This document shows, piece after piece, positions 1-8,302 of a DNA stretch of 33,794 bases. This stretch comes from an uncultured Alphaproteobacteria bacterium (GTDB taxonomy: Bacteria; Pseudomonadota; Alphaproteobacteria; RF32; CAG-239): positions 1-33,794 of the forward strand of contig CALXRS010000018.1 of NCBI GenBank assembly GCA_944390915.1, written 5' to 3'. The notes under the pieces are model-generated. The model worked only from the letters and a program-made list of their open reading frames with translations. It did not search any database and was not told where the DNA came from. The position numbers were made by a program, and so were the translations under genes. How positions within the stretch are numbered: position 1 is the first letter of the stretch; each line of letters starts with the position of its first letter.

Positions 1-68
1 TTTTCTTCTGCAGCCCTTGATTTTCCGTCTTGATTTTTGTTCTTTTTTAACGTACGTTTTCGCGCCAT
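1..68 (-). CDS. Possible 5' end of a gene running off the left edge
   Basis: An ATG at position 68 on the minus strand opens a frame that stays open to the window edge. It gives about 22 lysine/arginine-rich residues beginning MARKRTLKKNKNQ. It starts right after the terminator of the upstream gene and shows no clear Shine-Dalgarno sequence, so the start could lie elsewhere. Too little is visible to name a product. Confidence 0.3.
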   Translation of the reverse strand, partial: MARKRTLKKNKNQDGKSRAAEE

Positions 69-71
69 ATC

Positions 72-115
72 AAAAAACAACCCCCGAAGCCTTGCCCGGC
101 AAAGCCTCGGGGGTT
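72..115 (-). terminator. Rho-independent terminator after the 147-515 gene
   Basis: A nine-pair stem (AACCCCCGA at 79-87 with TCGGGGGTT at 107-115) encloses a GC-rich inner part. On the minus strand it is followed by a T run (72-77). It lies about 30 bases beyond the stop codon of the upstream minus-strand gene. Confidence 0.85.
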
Positions 116-146
116 GTCCGAAAAGACGACTTTTTTTATTTTTTTT

Positions 147-515
147 TTACATTTTCTGCAAACAGGCTATTTTTTCTCTCAGATAAACGGAGAGTTCGCT
201 TTCGGCCGGCATGCTTTCCGCCTTGCGTAACAAGATTTCCAAAACGCCGGCGCGCGCCGTTTCGGAATTCTTTGCCGTTTTATACAAATCAAAAATTGCC
301 GCACGAACAATTTGCACGTTTTTACTGCTTAAATGAGCGGCAATGTCCCGATAAACGGGGGTAATACTTTCGTCCAACGGAACAAAGCCATCCTCGTACG
401 CATGGCGCTGAATCCTTTTGGCCGCCCGCGCGCTGATATTTTTTTCCTTCCGTTCAACAAACCATCTGTTGCCGACATCCTTCAGCAATGCCGTAAATTT
501 TCCGGTCATCCTCAT
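147..515 (-). CDS. Hypothetical helical protein
   Basis: The gene encodes 122 residues with no family I recognise. The sequence is highly charged and looks all-helical, with stretches such as RAAIFDLYKTAKNSET and AGVLEILLRKAESMP. No signal peptide or membrane segment is visible. I chose the ATG at 515 because GGAAGG lies at a suitable distance; an ATG at 509 is the alternative. The reading frame continues further upstream, but that would overlap the preceding gene much more. As called, it already overlaps the end of the preceding membrane-protein gene by 62 bases in another frame, which implies coupled translation. A strong terminator follows. Function unknown. Confidence 0.6.
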   Translation of the reverse strand: MRMTGKFTALLKDVGNRWFVERKEKNISARAAKRIQRHAYEDGFVPLDESITPVYRDIAAHLSSKNVQIVRAAIFDLYKTAKNSETARAGVLEILLRKAESMPAESELSVYLREKIACLQKM

Positions 516-978
516 TTTTTTCCTTCCCTTTGTTTTCTTCCTGCTGCGAACGAGAGTCAGATTCCGGCTCGGCCTTGTCTTCTTCCCTGCCGTCCCAATA
601 TTCGTTCCACATTTTTTCAAGCTTTTCCATAAAAGTCAGCTTGTCTTCGCATATTTGCTTTTCTTCGTTCCACACGCGGCCGGCTTCTTTGCAGGCAATT
701 TCGTCCCGATTGACATAGCGGTAATATCCGTAGGCAATAGCGCCGACCACAGCCAGCAGCAACAAAAACTTTATCAGATTCTTAAACACCAGCCACAAAA
801 CCCACAAGCCGAGCGCGGCAAACATCAGCACCTTGCTTCGCCAGGGCTCAATATCCAGCAGATAGGCGCGTGCACCGTAATAGGCGGCCGCACCCAACAA
901 AATAACCGTTACCGGCGAGGTTACAACCCACAGCAGCAGCTTTTGCCACCAGCTTTTTTCTTCGTTTTTGTCACTCAT
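454..978 (-). CDS. Small membrane protein with acidic C-terminal tail
   Basis: The gene encodes 174 residues. Three hydrophobic segments are visible, at about residues 11-35, 45-62 and 65-85, so this is an inner-membrane protein. A short Cys-containing stretch follows (DEIACKEAGRVWNEEKQIC), then a strongly charged Glu/Lys/Asp-rich tail. The start at 978 has a good AAGGAG site; the frame extends further upstream, but the extension is Arg-rich and unlikely. The product is not recognised. The gene is separated from the glycosyltransferase-like gene upstream by a terminator, and its 3' end overlaps the next hypothetical gene. The two may form a small operon. Confidence 0.65.
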   Translation of the reverse strand: MSDKNEEKSWWQKLLLWVVTSPVTVILLGAAAYYGARAYLLDIEPWRSKVLMFAALGLWVLWLVFKNLIKFLLLLAVVGAIAYGYYRYVNRDEIACKEAGRVWNEEKQICEDKLTFMEKLEKMWNEYWDGREEDKAEPESDSRSQQEENKGKEKNEDDRKIYGIAEGCRQQMVC

Positions 979-1066
979 CGGATACTCCTTTGCCCGTATG
1001 TTAAAACGAAAACAAAGCAAAAGCAACCTATTTTGCCGCCCTGCCCGCCAACCGGCAATAAGCCGC

Positions 1067-1102
1067 AAAAAAAAGAGAGTCCGGTTTTGCCCGGAACTCT
1101 CT
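1067..1102 (-). terminator. Rho-independent terminator after the glycosyltransferase-like gene
   Basis: AGAGAGT-CCGG (1074-1084) pairs with CCGG-AACTCTCT (1091-1102), with one bulged base. On the minus strand a run of eight T residues (1067-1074) follows. A T run on the plus side (1107-1114) could make it work in both directions. Confidence 0.85.
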
Positions 1103-1119
1103 CTAATTTTTTTTAGAGA

Positions 1120-1968
1120 TTAGAAGAGCTTTTTATAAGCCTCCTCAATCTCTTTGCTCAGTTCGGCCATGTCGGTTGCCTCATCGAAACCGATGCAGAA
1201 GATGCGGTAACCCGCTTTCTTATAAGCGGCTTCGATATCTTTCCAGTTCTCGACGCCATTTCTGTTAAACAGAATGATCTGCGGGATCTCCGGAAAGCAA
1301 GACAGCATAATCCAGGTATGTGTACCCGCTATGCCTACCGATGCGGCAAGGCTGCGGTACATATTCAGATACTCAACGTGAGCCACGCCGCGAATTCCGA
1401 ATACCTCAGGATTTTCCGTCTGTCCCGGCACATAAAGGTCAAACTCTTTCGCCAAGGCTTCGACCGTTGAGAGGTCGTTCACCTTGTGAAAGTGTTGACC
1501 AAGTACCAGATTGGCAGTGCCTTTCATGAAGGCCAGCACCTGCGGGTTGAGCGACTGCTGCGCAGCCGTAACGCCGCATTCTCCGTCACTCTGCAGCTTC
1601 TGCGGCACGAACAAAACGTTCTTCTTGCCCTCAAGCTGATAGTAGCGACGAAGGCCTTCAAGAGACGGGGTCAGCTTGCTTGACGCCATTTTGTCCCAGA
1701 GGGAAGCGTCAAACTTCCCGTCTTTCAGTTCCTGCACGATATCCCATCCTGCTTTCATGAAACGGTCTTTTTCCGCGAAAGGAATGACCTCTATATTGGA
1801 ATAGAAAGGACGCATCTTTTCATAGATATTGTTAACATCCTTTTCGTATTCCTCAGCTGTTTCCTTCTTGGAAATAACTTTTACTCCCAGATTCATGGCT
1901 TTTGCTATTGAAACCGCCATGAACTCATGCCCGAAACATGAACTTACAATAATAAAATTTTTTTTCAT
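1120..1968 (-). CDS. Putative glycosyltransferase-like protein (heptosyltransferase-like C-terminal half)
   Basis: The gene encodes 282 residues without signal peptide or membrane segment. The C-terminal half has a pattern reminiscent of family 9 (ADP-heptose type) glycosyltransferases: a search for the position of the molecule in a list (EYLNMYRSLAASVGIAGTHT), then FPEIPQIILFNRNGVENW. The N-terminal part (MKKNFIIVSSCFGHEFMAVS) fits the start of a Rossmann-like domain. The length is shorter than full LPS heptosyltransferases (about 320-350), and I cannot assign a donor or acceptor, so the family call is tentative. It is a single-gene unit with its own promoter about 30 bases upstream and its own terminator. 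No Shine-Dalgarno sequence is visible before the ATG. Confidence 0.6.
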   Translation of the reverse strand: MKKNFIIVSSCFGHEFMAVSIAKAMNLGVKVISKKETAEEYEKDVNNIYEKMRPFYSNIEVIPFAEKDRFMKAGWDIVQELKDGKFDASLWDKMASSKLTPSLEGLRRYYQLEGKKNVLFVPQKLQSDGECGVTAAQQSLNPQVLAFMKGTANLVLGQHFHKVNDLSTVEALAKEFDLYVPGQTENPEVFGIRGVAHVEYLNMYRSLAASVGIAGTHTWIMLSCFPEIPQIILFNRNGVENWKDIEAAYKKAGYRIFCIGFDEATDMAELSKEIEEAYKKLF

Positions 1969-1995
1969 ATATAATAATTAATTGGTTACAAATTC

Positions 1996-2023
1996 AGTAT
2001 ACGAATTTTGGACAAAAAGTCAA
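1996..2023 (-). promoter_or_regulatory. Sigma-70 type promoter of the 1120-1968 gene
   Basis: On the minus strand TTGACT (2018-2023) and TATACT (1996-2001) are 16 bases apart. The predicted transcript begins about 20 bases before the ATG at 1968. Confidence 0.7.
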
Positions 2024-2046
2024 TGTCTTTTATCCTGTCAAAGGCA

Positions 2047-2079
2047 CAAAAAAACGCCGAAAAATTTTCGGCGTTTTTT
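2047..2079 (-). terminator. Terminator after tRNA-Thr and the murD operon
   Basis: CGCCGAAAA and TTTTCGGCG form a hairpin (2055-2073) flanked by A and T runs on both sides, so it can act in both directions. On the minus strand it lies just past the tRNA 3' end. Confidence 0.85.
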
Positions 2080-2085
2080 GAAAAC

Positions 2086-2161
2086 TGGTGCCAACTGCGT
2101 GACTCGAACACGCGACCCACGCATTACGAATGCGTTGCTCTACCAGCTGAGCTAAGTTGGC
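2086..2161 (-). tRNA. tRNA-Thr (anticodon CGT)
   Basis: The 76-base sequence folds as a complete cloverleaf. The acceptor strands GCCAACT and AGTTGGC pair fully, the 3' CCA is encoded, the T arm carries GTTCGAGTC, and the anticodon stem ACGCA/TGCGT closes a seven-base loop TTCGTAA. The loop gives anticodon CGT, which reads ACG threonine codons. It lies 48 bases after the murD-like gene and directly before a terminator. Confidence 0.95.
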
Positions 2162-2209
2162 GTCTGGGCATAAACTATAATAATATTTTACAAAATACAA
2201 GCCTTATTT

Positions 2210-3559
2210 TTACAAAGCCCGCACAATTTTCATAAAATGTTCGCCGCGCTCCATAAAATTCTTGTAAAAACCGAAACTGGGACTGGTCGGCGAAAACAAA
2301 ACCGTCCCGCCGCCCAAAGCCTGCAGTTTGTCATACGCCAGGCGCACCGCCTGTTCCAGCGTTTTTACCTCCTGCAGTTCAAAATCTTTGCGGGTTACAT
2401 GCTGCCTGAGCGCGGCGGCAATTTTCGGACCGGTCTGGAACAACGTCACCGCCATTTTGACACGATCGTTGTTTTCGACTTCTTCCGCATAGGGACGATA
2501 ATCCTGATCGTTATCCTGCCCGCCGGAAATCAGCGCCAGATTGCCGGCAAAACTCTTCATGGCACCGATGGCCGCCTCGGGAGCCGTTGATATGCTGTCG
2601 TTGATAAAGCAAACGCCGTTTTTAACCGCCACTTTTTGCAGCCGGTGCGGCAGCGGTTCAAAATCTTTCAGCAACTCCGCCGCCTGCCGAATGTCGATTC
2701 CCAGATATTCCAGAACGGAAAACACACCGGCCAGATTATCCATATTATGATAACCGCTTAACTTCAATTCTTCAATACCGACAATTTTTTCTTTGCCGCG
2801 GTAAAGCACACCGTTTTCGGCATGAAAACCGCTTTCTTCGTTATACCACCGCCGGTGTTCTGGATAAGCCTGCGTATAAGCCACCAGCTGTTCGTTGCGC
2901 CGGTTGGCAAAATACACGTCGCCGTCCTTTTGCGCCGCTATCAGGTGGATTTTGTCGCGGCAGTAGTTTTCGTGCCCGCAGTGCCAGTCGCTGTGCACAT
3001 AATACAAATTGGTAAACATGGCAATCTGCGGCGAGGCCGTCAAGTCCGCCGCCTGATAGCTTGAAAATTCCTCCACCACAAATTCGTAATCACCGTCGAG
3101 CAATTCTATCATCGGCGTGCCGATATTGCCGCCCAAAGCTGTTTTATGTCCCGTTTTGCGCAAAATCTCCGCCAGCACGCTGACGCTGGTGCTTTTGCCT
3201 TTGGAGCCGCTGACGCCGATAACCCGACAGTTCGGGCGCGCCAGAAATTCGTTTAAGCACAAATCGGTAACCGAGGTTACGGCGCATCCCCGCTCCCTGG
3301 CGGCAACCAACTCCTCGCGATAGATACTCACCCCCGGCGAGCGGATGACAATTTCCGCCTCTTTTAACCCGGCGGCAATATCTTCGCTCAGAAAAAGGCG
3401 ACAGCCTTTGCCCCATTCCGGCAGGGAAACGGGCGTATCGTTCAACAACATAATTTCCCGCGGCAGATTATGCTTCTGAAGATAAGCCGTTATCTGCCTG
3501 CCTTCCGCGCCCAAACCCCAAACGGCAACTTTTTTGCCTTTAAGATCGCCAATCCGCAT
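2210..3559 (-). CDS. murD: UDP-N-acetylmuramoyl-L-alanine--glutamate ligase, MurD family (MurD2-like)
   Basis: This 449-residue cytoplasmic Mur ligase adds glutamate to UDP-MurNAc-L-alanine in peptidoglycan synthesis. The ATP loop GVSGSKGKST is at residues 115-124, GGNIGTPMIELL at about 143-154, and a lysine in the position of the carbamylated lysine is K203. Several features depart from classical MurD and recall the L-glutamate-adding MurD2 type: the opening MRIGDLKGKKVAVWGLGAEGR, SK in place of TN in the ATP loop, FTNLYYVHSDWH (182-193) and the end SPTSPSFGFYKNFMERG. MurD2 normally works with the epimerase MurL, which is not in this window. The start has a GGGAG site. The gene follows the channel gene by 12 bases and lies outside any division/cell-wall cluster. 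The Mur ligase call is firm; the MurD2 subtype rests on remembered family sequences. Confidence 0.88.
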   Translation of the reverse strand: MRIGDLKGKKVAVWGLGAEGRQITAYLQKHNLPREIMLLNDTPVSLPEWGKGCRLFLSEDIAAGLKEAEIVIRSPGVSIYREELVAARERGCAVTSVTDLCLNEFLARPNCRVIGVSGSKGKSTSVSVLAEILRKTGHKTALGGNIGTPMIELLDGDYEFVVEEFSSYQAADLTASPQIAMFTNLYYVHSDWHCGHENYCRDKIHLIAAQKDGDVYFANRRNEQLVAYTQAYPEHRRWYNEESGFHAENGVLYRGKEKIVGIEELKLSGYHNMDNLAGVFSVLEYLGIDIRQAAELLKDFEPLPHRLQKVAVKNGVCFINDSISTAPEAAIGAMKSFAGNLALISGGQDNDQDYRPYAEEVENNDRVKMAVTLFQTGPKIAAALRQHVTRKDFELQEVKTLEQAVRLAYDKLQALGGGTVLFSPTSPSFGFYKNFMERGEHFMKIVRAL

Positions 3560-3571
3560 TTTGCCGACTCC

Positions 3572-6100
3572 CTATTTTTTTCCTTTTTTCGCTTCATCAC
3601 CCGCGGGCTGCGAAAGAGACGCCTGTTCTTCCGCCTTTTGTCTGGCCTCTTCCTCGCGCAGTGCCTCGATATTTTTACGCAAGGCATAGAACTGAGACTG
3701 CGCTTCTTCGGTAATTTCGCCGCCGCGGTGGACAACCAGCTGGTTAAACGGAATTTCTATTCCCTCCTCGCGGAAACGGCGGTCTATCTCATATCGCAGT
3801 TCGCTCGGAATCTGCCACCCCGTCCAGATGTCGCTCGTATAGCAACGCAGCTCAAAATCCAGACTGCTCGGACCAAAATCTTTGAACAAAACATAAGGCG
3901 CCGGATTTTTCAAAACCTTCCGGTTGCCCCGGGCGCACTCCATCAACACGTCGGTAACCTTTTTCGGATCCGTACCATAGGCCACGCCCACGTTCACCGA
4001 CTGGCGCGACCAGTTGTTGCTGTGCGTCAGGTTGGTAACCGAGGTGGAAAGAAGCGTTGCGTTCGGAATAATTACGCTTGCTTTTTTGAACGTCTCCACT
4101 TCGGTAGAGCGGATGTTAATCTGTTTTATCCGTCCTTCCTCGCCGTTGATAATCACCCAGTCACCGACTTTGACCGGCCGCTCGAACAGCAAAATAATGC
4201 CCGAAACAAAATTGTTGACGATATCCTGCAAGCCCAAACCGATACCGACGGAAAGAGCACCGGCAACAAGGGCGATGTTGCTCAAATCGCCGCCCATCAC
4301 CGCGATTGCCAAAAACACCGCCAGCACAAAACCGACAAAGCCGAACCCGGAGGCTAGCGAATGACGGATGCCGTCGTCCATCTCCACATGCGAAAGAATG
4401 TTTTCGAACAACTTGCGGCGCATCACCTTGACCAGGCTGAGGCAGGCAAAAAACACGCCGATGCCGAGCAAAATCGACAACAGCGAAATCTCCACGCTGC
4501 CAACCTTAAAACCGAACAGAATTTTTTGAATACTTTGCAACAGCAAATCCGTCGACACGCCCCACAGCATCAGCACGGCAAGCGCGGCAAGAACCGTAAA
4601 CAGCGAATTAAGCGCAATTCCCAACCAAAAATCTATCTTTTCAATCAGCTGCCGCCGCACCCGAAAAGTTTTGACCCAGAAATTAAACAGCAAAATACGC
4701 TTAATCATTTCAAACACCGACTTGTTGGCCACGACAAACACGCCGATGACCAAAAGCGATATCAGAAAACGATTGATGATAAAAGCCGCCAACCGCGGAT
4801 AGCCGAACAGTGCGATGCCGACCACCACCAACGCAAACATGGAGGACATGAACATAATCCGAAATGCCGTACGGGTTTTGGCATCCGCCGCCTCGTCGTC
4901 TTCCGTCGCCTCATCCGTCGGTTCGGCTATAACGCTGCTTTCCCAAAAGACGCGTTTAACCACCAGCGCCAGACAGCCGGCTTTGACCGCACAGCTGACC
5001 AACAGCAGAAAATAGATAAGCTCCGACGACAATTCGGCTTCTTCGGCAATATGCAACAGCATATCGCTGATACCGGTGCAGAAAAAACTGAAATAAAACG
5101 CCCCGGTCATAACTTTGGCTTTGGCATCGTCTATATTAATCAGTCGCCACATACCGTTATAGGGTGCAAACACCACACGCACCACCGCATTGGCCAAAAA
5201 GATGCACAACAGATAATAGAGCGCACTGGCCAGCGTAATACCGAAAAAGCCGATGGTTAAAATCTGTGTATGGATGGCCCATACCAAAAAACTGCCAAGC
5301 AGCACCGCCGGAATCACCCCGTAGGCGCAGGCCACAAAAAAGGCAGCCAGCACTTTGGTAAAATACGGCGGCGGCGCACTCAGGTTTTGTTTATATCCCA
5401 AATGACGGATAATCAACCGGCGAAGCATATAGCCGATAGCCAACATAACCACGATGGCCAAAAGCACCGGCAACATTTTGGAATCGACCGTTTTTTTCTG
5501 TTCGGCGGTCAGTTCACGATACCAGTCAATGGGCGACTTCAGAATATCAAAACAAAAATCCAAAAACTGCCCTGTTGCCTTAAACATATTGGTCGGGTAC
5601 AAAAGCGGGCTTTGATAAACGAACAAATCGCCGAACAGCACTTTGTTGCGCACCACCACGATCAGTCCGGTCAGTTCGTCCACGCGGTTTACCAACAGAT
5701 CGTTTTCGGCAATGCGCCCTTTCTGATAAACGGCTTCCTCGTTATATTCCTTTCTTTTTTCGGCAATGACGGGCAATTCTTCCACGCCTTCCGAAGGCGC
5801 CTCGCCGAGCGATTCTATGCGTCGATTGATGCTTTTTAATTCCGCCTCCAAACGCGGTTGTATTTCCTGCAGACGGGAACGAACATCACCGAGATAAGAC
5901 ACATACTGATTGATAAGCTTAGTATCGATTTTGCCGGATTTCAAGTTGTCTTCAATCCGGTTCAGCTCTTTGCTGACGGTTACATAATCGACGCTGAGAT
6001 AATTGCCGGAAGCGGTTGCCGCCGGTGCCGCTTCGGCCGCGCCGGAGATAAACAGAGCTGCCGCCAGCAGCAGAGTTGCCGTTAAACGCCGATATGTCAT
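3572..6100 (-). CDS. MscS-family mechanosensitive ion channel
   Basis: This 842-residue membrane protein belongs to the large MscS-like channels that release solutes on osmotic downshock. An N-terminal signal peptide ends near AAEAAPAA (about residue 25). A periplasmic, probably coiled-coil region follows to about residue 180, then many hydrophobic segments between about 205 and 610. The MscS core is at the end: pore helix with GALSVGIGLGLQDIVNNF (about 608-626), the beta domain with FERPVKVGDWVIINGEEG, then the cytoplasmic alpha/beta domain. The C-terminus is a charged tail (REEEARQKAEEQ). The start has a strong AAGGAGG site. It is the gene before murD in the same transcript, so cell-wall integrity is a plausible shared theme, which is inference. 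Confidence 0.92.
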   Translation of the reverse strand: MTYRRLTATLLLAAALFISGAAEAAPAATASGNYLSVDYVTVSKELNRIEDNLKSGKIDTKLINQYVSYLGDVRSRLQEIQPRLEAELKSINRRIESLGEAPSEGVEELPVIAEKRKEYNEEAVYQKGRIAENDLLVNRVDELTGLIVVVRNKVLFGDLFVYQSPLLYPTNMFKATGQFLDFCFDILKSPIDWYRELTAEQKKTVDSKMLPVLLAIVVMLAIGYMLRRLIIRHLGYKQNLSAPPPYFTKVLAAFFVACAYGVIPAVLLGSFLVWAIHTQILTIGFFGITLASALYYLLCIFLANAVVRVVFAPYNGMWRLINIDDAKAKVMTGAFYFSFFCTGISDMLLHIAEEAELSSELIYFLLLVSCAVKAGCLALVVKRVFWESSVIAEPTDEATEDDEAADAKTRTAFRIMFMSSMFALVVVGIALFGYPRLAAFIINRFLISLLVIGVFVVANKSVFEMIKRILLFNFWVKTFRVRRQLIEKIDFWLGIALNSLFTVLAALAVLMLWGVSTDLLLQSIQKILFGFKVGSVEISLLSILLGIGVFFACLSLVKVMRRKLFENILSHVEMDDGIRHSLASGFGFVGFVLAVFLAIAVMGGDLSNIALVAGALSVGIGLGLQDIVNNFVSGIILLFERPVKVGDWVIINGEEGRIKQINIRSTEVETFKKASVIIPNATLLSTSVTNLTHSNNWSRQSVNVGVAYGTDPKKVTDVLMECARGNRKVLKNPAPYVLFKDFGPSSLDFELRCYTSDIWTGWQIPSELRYEIDRRFREEGIEIPFNQLVVHRGGEITEEAQSQFYALRKNIEALREEEARQKAEEQASLSQPAGDEAKKGKK

Positions 6101-6141
6101 TTCCGCCTCCTTTTGCAGATATTGCGGTCAAACGCCGCGAC

Positions 6142-7149
6142 TTAGTTTTTACCGAGCCATTTTTCCATTATTTTATAGGCGTTGCCGGCCACGCCGAAAC
6201 GCAGATTGTCCGCCGCCGACCAGAAACTGAAGCCGTTTTCGACGGAAGCGTCCTGCCTCAGCCGGCTGATATAAACTTCTATCTCTCCCTGCACGTCGTT
6301 TAGGGTAACATAACCGCCTTTCACGTTTTTATCAAACACGATAACGCCGTCGGTCTGTTTCATCAGTTTGCGCACCTCGTCAACGTCAACGTCTTTTTCG
6401 CATTCCACGTTAACATAAGCGGCATTGCCGATAAACGCGGGGATAAAGGCGCAGTTTGCATGAACCTTGACATCGCGGCCGAGCACTTTCTTGGTTTCCG
6501 CATTAATGGCCCATTCGCAGCGGGTTTCTTCCCCGATGAACTCTTCCACCTGCGGAATGGCGTTAAAAGCTATCTGTTTGTCAAAAACTTTCTGATTATC
6601 GGCCAAACTCTCGTTCATAAAAATTTTGCGCGTCTGGTCAAACAGTTCGTCCATGCCTTCTTTGCCGTAAGCCGAGGTTGAAGTGTAGGTGGAAACAATC
6701 AGTCTTTTGATTTTGTATTGTTCATCCACGGCTTTAAGCGGCAGCAAAATCTGCGTCACCGTCGGCGACGGCACGGCCACCATGTTTTTGCCGGCGGCGG
6801 CCAGTTTTTCGTCATTCACGCCGGCCACAACCATCGGCACGTCGGCGTCGGCAAAAAAAGCGCCGCTGCAATCGATCACTTTGCAGCCTTTGGCTGCGGC
6901 TTTGCCGGCATAACGACGGGACAATTCCTCCGTTCCGGCAAAAACGGCAATCTCCGCCGTGCCAAAATCAAATTCATCAAGATTAAGCACATCAATATCG
7001 TCCTCTTCGCCAAAAGAAGCCTGCGTACCGAGCGGAGCTTTGGTGTCAAGCGCCGCAACATCCGCGGTCTTATAGCCGCCGTCGGCCAAAAAGGCCAGAA
7101 CTTCCCGCCCCAGACTTTCCAAAACACCGATTACTGCAATTTTTTTCAT
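6142..7149 (-). CDS. Aspartate-semialdehyde dehydrogenase family protein lacking catalytic residues (USG-1-like)
   Basis: The 335 residues align over their whole length with aspartate-semialdehyde dehydrogenase (Asd): VIDCSGAFF, KRLIVSTYTSTSAYGKEGMDEL, FNAIPQVEEF, ETKKVLG, FWSAADNLRFGVAGNA. The active-site positions are changed. The NPNC cysteine motif reads VPSP (126-129), with proline in place of the catalytic Cys. The RVPV/GHS segment reads FIPA and GNA, losing the substrate arginine (F235) and the base histidine (N242). SSAFR reads SGAFF (F99), and the glycine-rich loop is GVLESLG. This pattern matches the inactive paralogue type known as USG-1 rather than a working enzyme, so a separate true asd would be expected elsewhere. 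I chose the ATG at 7149, with GGGGGA before it; the frame extends upstream into low-complexity sequence. It lies between prfA and the channel gene. Confidence 0.85.
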   Translation of the reverse strand: MKKIAVIGVLESLGREVLAFLADGGYKTADVAALDTKAPLGTQASFGEEDDIDVLNLDEFDFGTAEIAVFAGTEELSRRYAGKAAAKGCKVIDCSGAFFADADVPMVVAGVNDEKLAAAGKNMVAVPSPTVTQILLPLKAVDEQYKIKRLIVSTYTSTSAYGKEGMDELFDQTRKIFMNESLADNQKVFDKQIAFNAIPQVEEFIGEETRCEWAINAETKKVLGRDVKVHANCAFIPAFIGNAAYVNVECEKDVDVDEVRKLMKQTDGVIVFDKNVKGGYVTLNDVQGEIEVYISRLRQDASVENGFSFWSAADNLRFGVAGNAYKIMEKWLGKN

Positions 7150-7228
7150 TTTTCCCCCGTTTTTTCTTTTACTTTCAAAATAACCCACATTTATTAAAAA
7201 GTTATAAGATTTCTTAAAAAAATTTTTT

Positions 7229-8302
7229 TTATTCCAGTTCTGCCAACCGGCGCGCCTGATCTTCGGCAATTAAGGCGTCGATAATCTCGCCCAAAGCCTC
7301 ACCGGAAACAACCTCGTTCAGTTTATAGAGCGTCAGATTGATGCGATGATCGGTCACCCGTCCCTGCGGATAATTGTAGGTGCGGATGCGTTCCGAACGA
7401 TCGCCGCTGCCCACCTGCAATTTGCGGCGTTCGGAATATTCGGCGTCAATGGCCGATTTTTGATAATCGTACAACCTTGCCCGCAGGTGATTCATGGCCT
7501 TTTCTTTGTTTTTGAACTGCGAGCGGTCGTCCTGACATTGCACGACGATGCCCGTCGGCAGATGGGTGATGCGCACGGCCGATTCGGTGCGGTTAACATG
7601 CTGCCCGCCGGCGCCAGATGCGCGGTATACGTCAATTTTCAAATCGGCGGGGTTGATATACATGTCCACTTCCTCAATTTCCGGCAGCACGGCCACCGTG
7701 GCGGCCGAAGTATGCACGCGTCCCTGCGATTCGGTAACCGGCACCCGCTGTACGCGGTGCGCGCCGGATTCGAATTTCAGCCTGGAAAAAACATCTTTGC
7801 CGGTAATTTTGGCGGAAGCTTCCTTATACCCGCCCAGCCCGTTTTCGTCGGCATCAAGAATCTCAAATTTCCATCCCTGTTTTTGCGCATAGCGTTGATA
7901 CATTTCAAACAACACGGCGGCAAAAAGGGCGGCCTCGTCCCCGCCGGTGCCGGCGCGAACTTCCAAAATGGCGTTTTTTTCGTCTTCGTCGTCTTTGGGC
8001 AAAAGCAGGATTTTGATTTCCTTTTCCAGCTCCGGCAAACGCTCTTTCTGTTCATAATATTCGGCCGTTGCCATCTCCCGCATTTCCTTGTCAAGAGAAG
8101 CGTCGTTCATCATCGCTTCGGCATCGGTCAAATCCTGCCTCGCCTTTTGATAGCGGTTAATGGCCTCCACCACCGGCGTAAGCTCTGCCAGTTCCCTGTT
8201 CATTTTCACCAGATTTTCGGGGGCAACGTCGGGCGAGGCCAGCAAAGACGAAATTTCATCGTAACGATTGACCACATTGGCCAGATTTTCTGCAAAACTC
8301 AT
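7229..8302 (-). CDS. prfA: Peptide chain release factor 1
   Basis: The gene encodes 357 residues, the usual RF1 length. RF1 recognises UAA and UAG stop codons and triggers peptide release. The GGQ motif that reaches the peptidyl transferase centre is at residues 232-234, in [18 protein letters not shown]. Flanking family sequence includes [15 protein letters not shown] and [14 protein letters not shown]. Its ATG follows the hisS stop codon with no spacing at all (TAA then ATG), so translation is probably coupled to hisS. Often prmC follows prfA; here the Asd-like gene does instead, 79 bases downstream. Confidence 0.96.
   Translation of the reverse strand: MSFAENLANVVNRYDEISSLLASPDVAPENLVKMNRELAELTPVVEAINRYQKARQDLTDAEAMMNDASLDKEMREMATAEYYEQKERLPELEKEIKILLLPKDDEDEKNAILEVRAGTGGDEAALFAAVLFEMYQRYAQKQGWKFEILDADENGLGGYKEASAKITGKDVFSRLKFESGAHRVQRVPVTESQGRVHTSAATVAVLPEIEEVDMYINPADLKIDVYRASGAGGQHVNRTESAVRITHLPTGIVVQCQDDRSQFKNKEKAMNHLRARLYDYQKSAIDAEYSERRKLQVGSGDRSERIRTYNYPQGRVTDHRINLTLYKLNEVVSGEALGEIIDALIAEDQARRLAELE

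Noticed and set aside
3470..5839. Several plus-strand open frames opposite the channel gene
   Set aside because: Their His/Gln/Arg-rich composition is typical of antisense shadows, and the minus-strand MscS protein explains the region.
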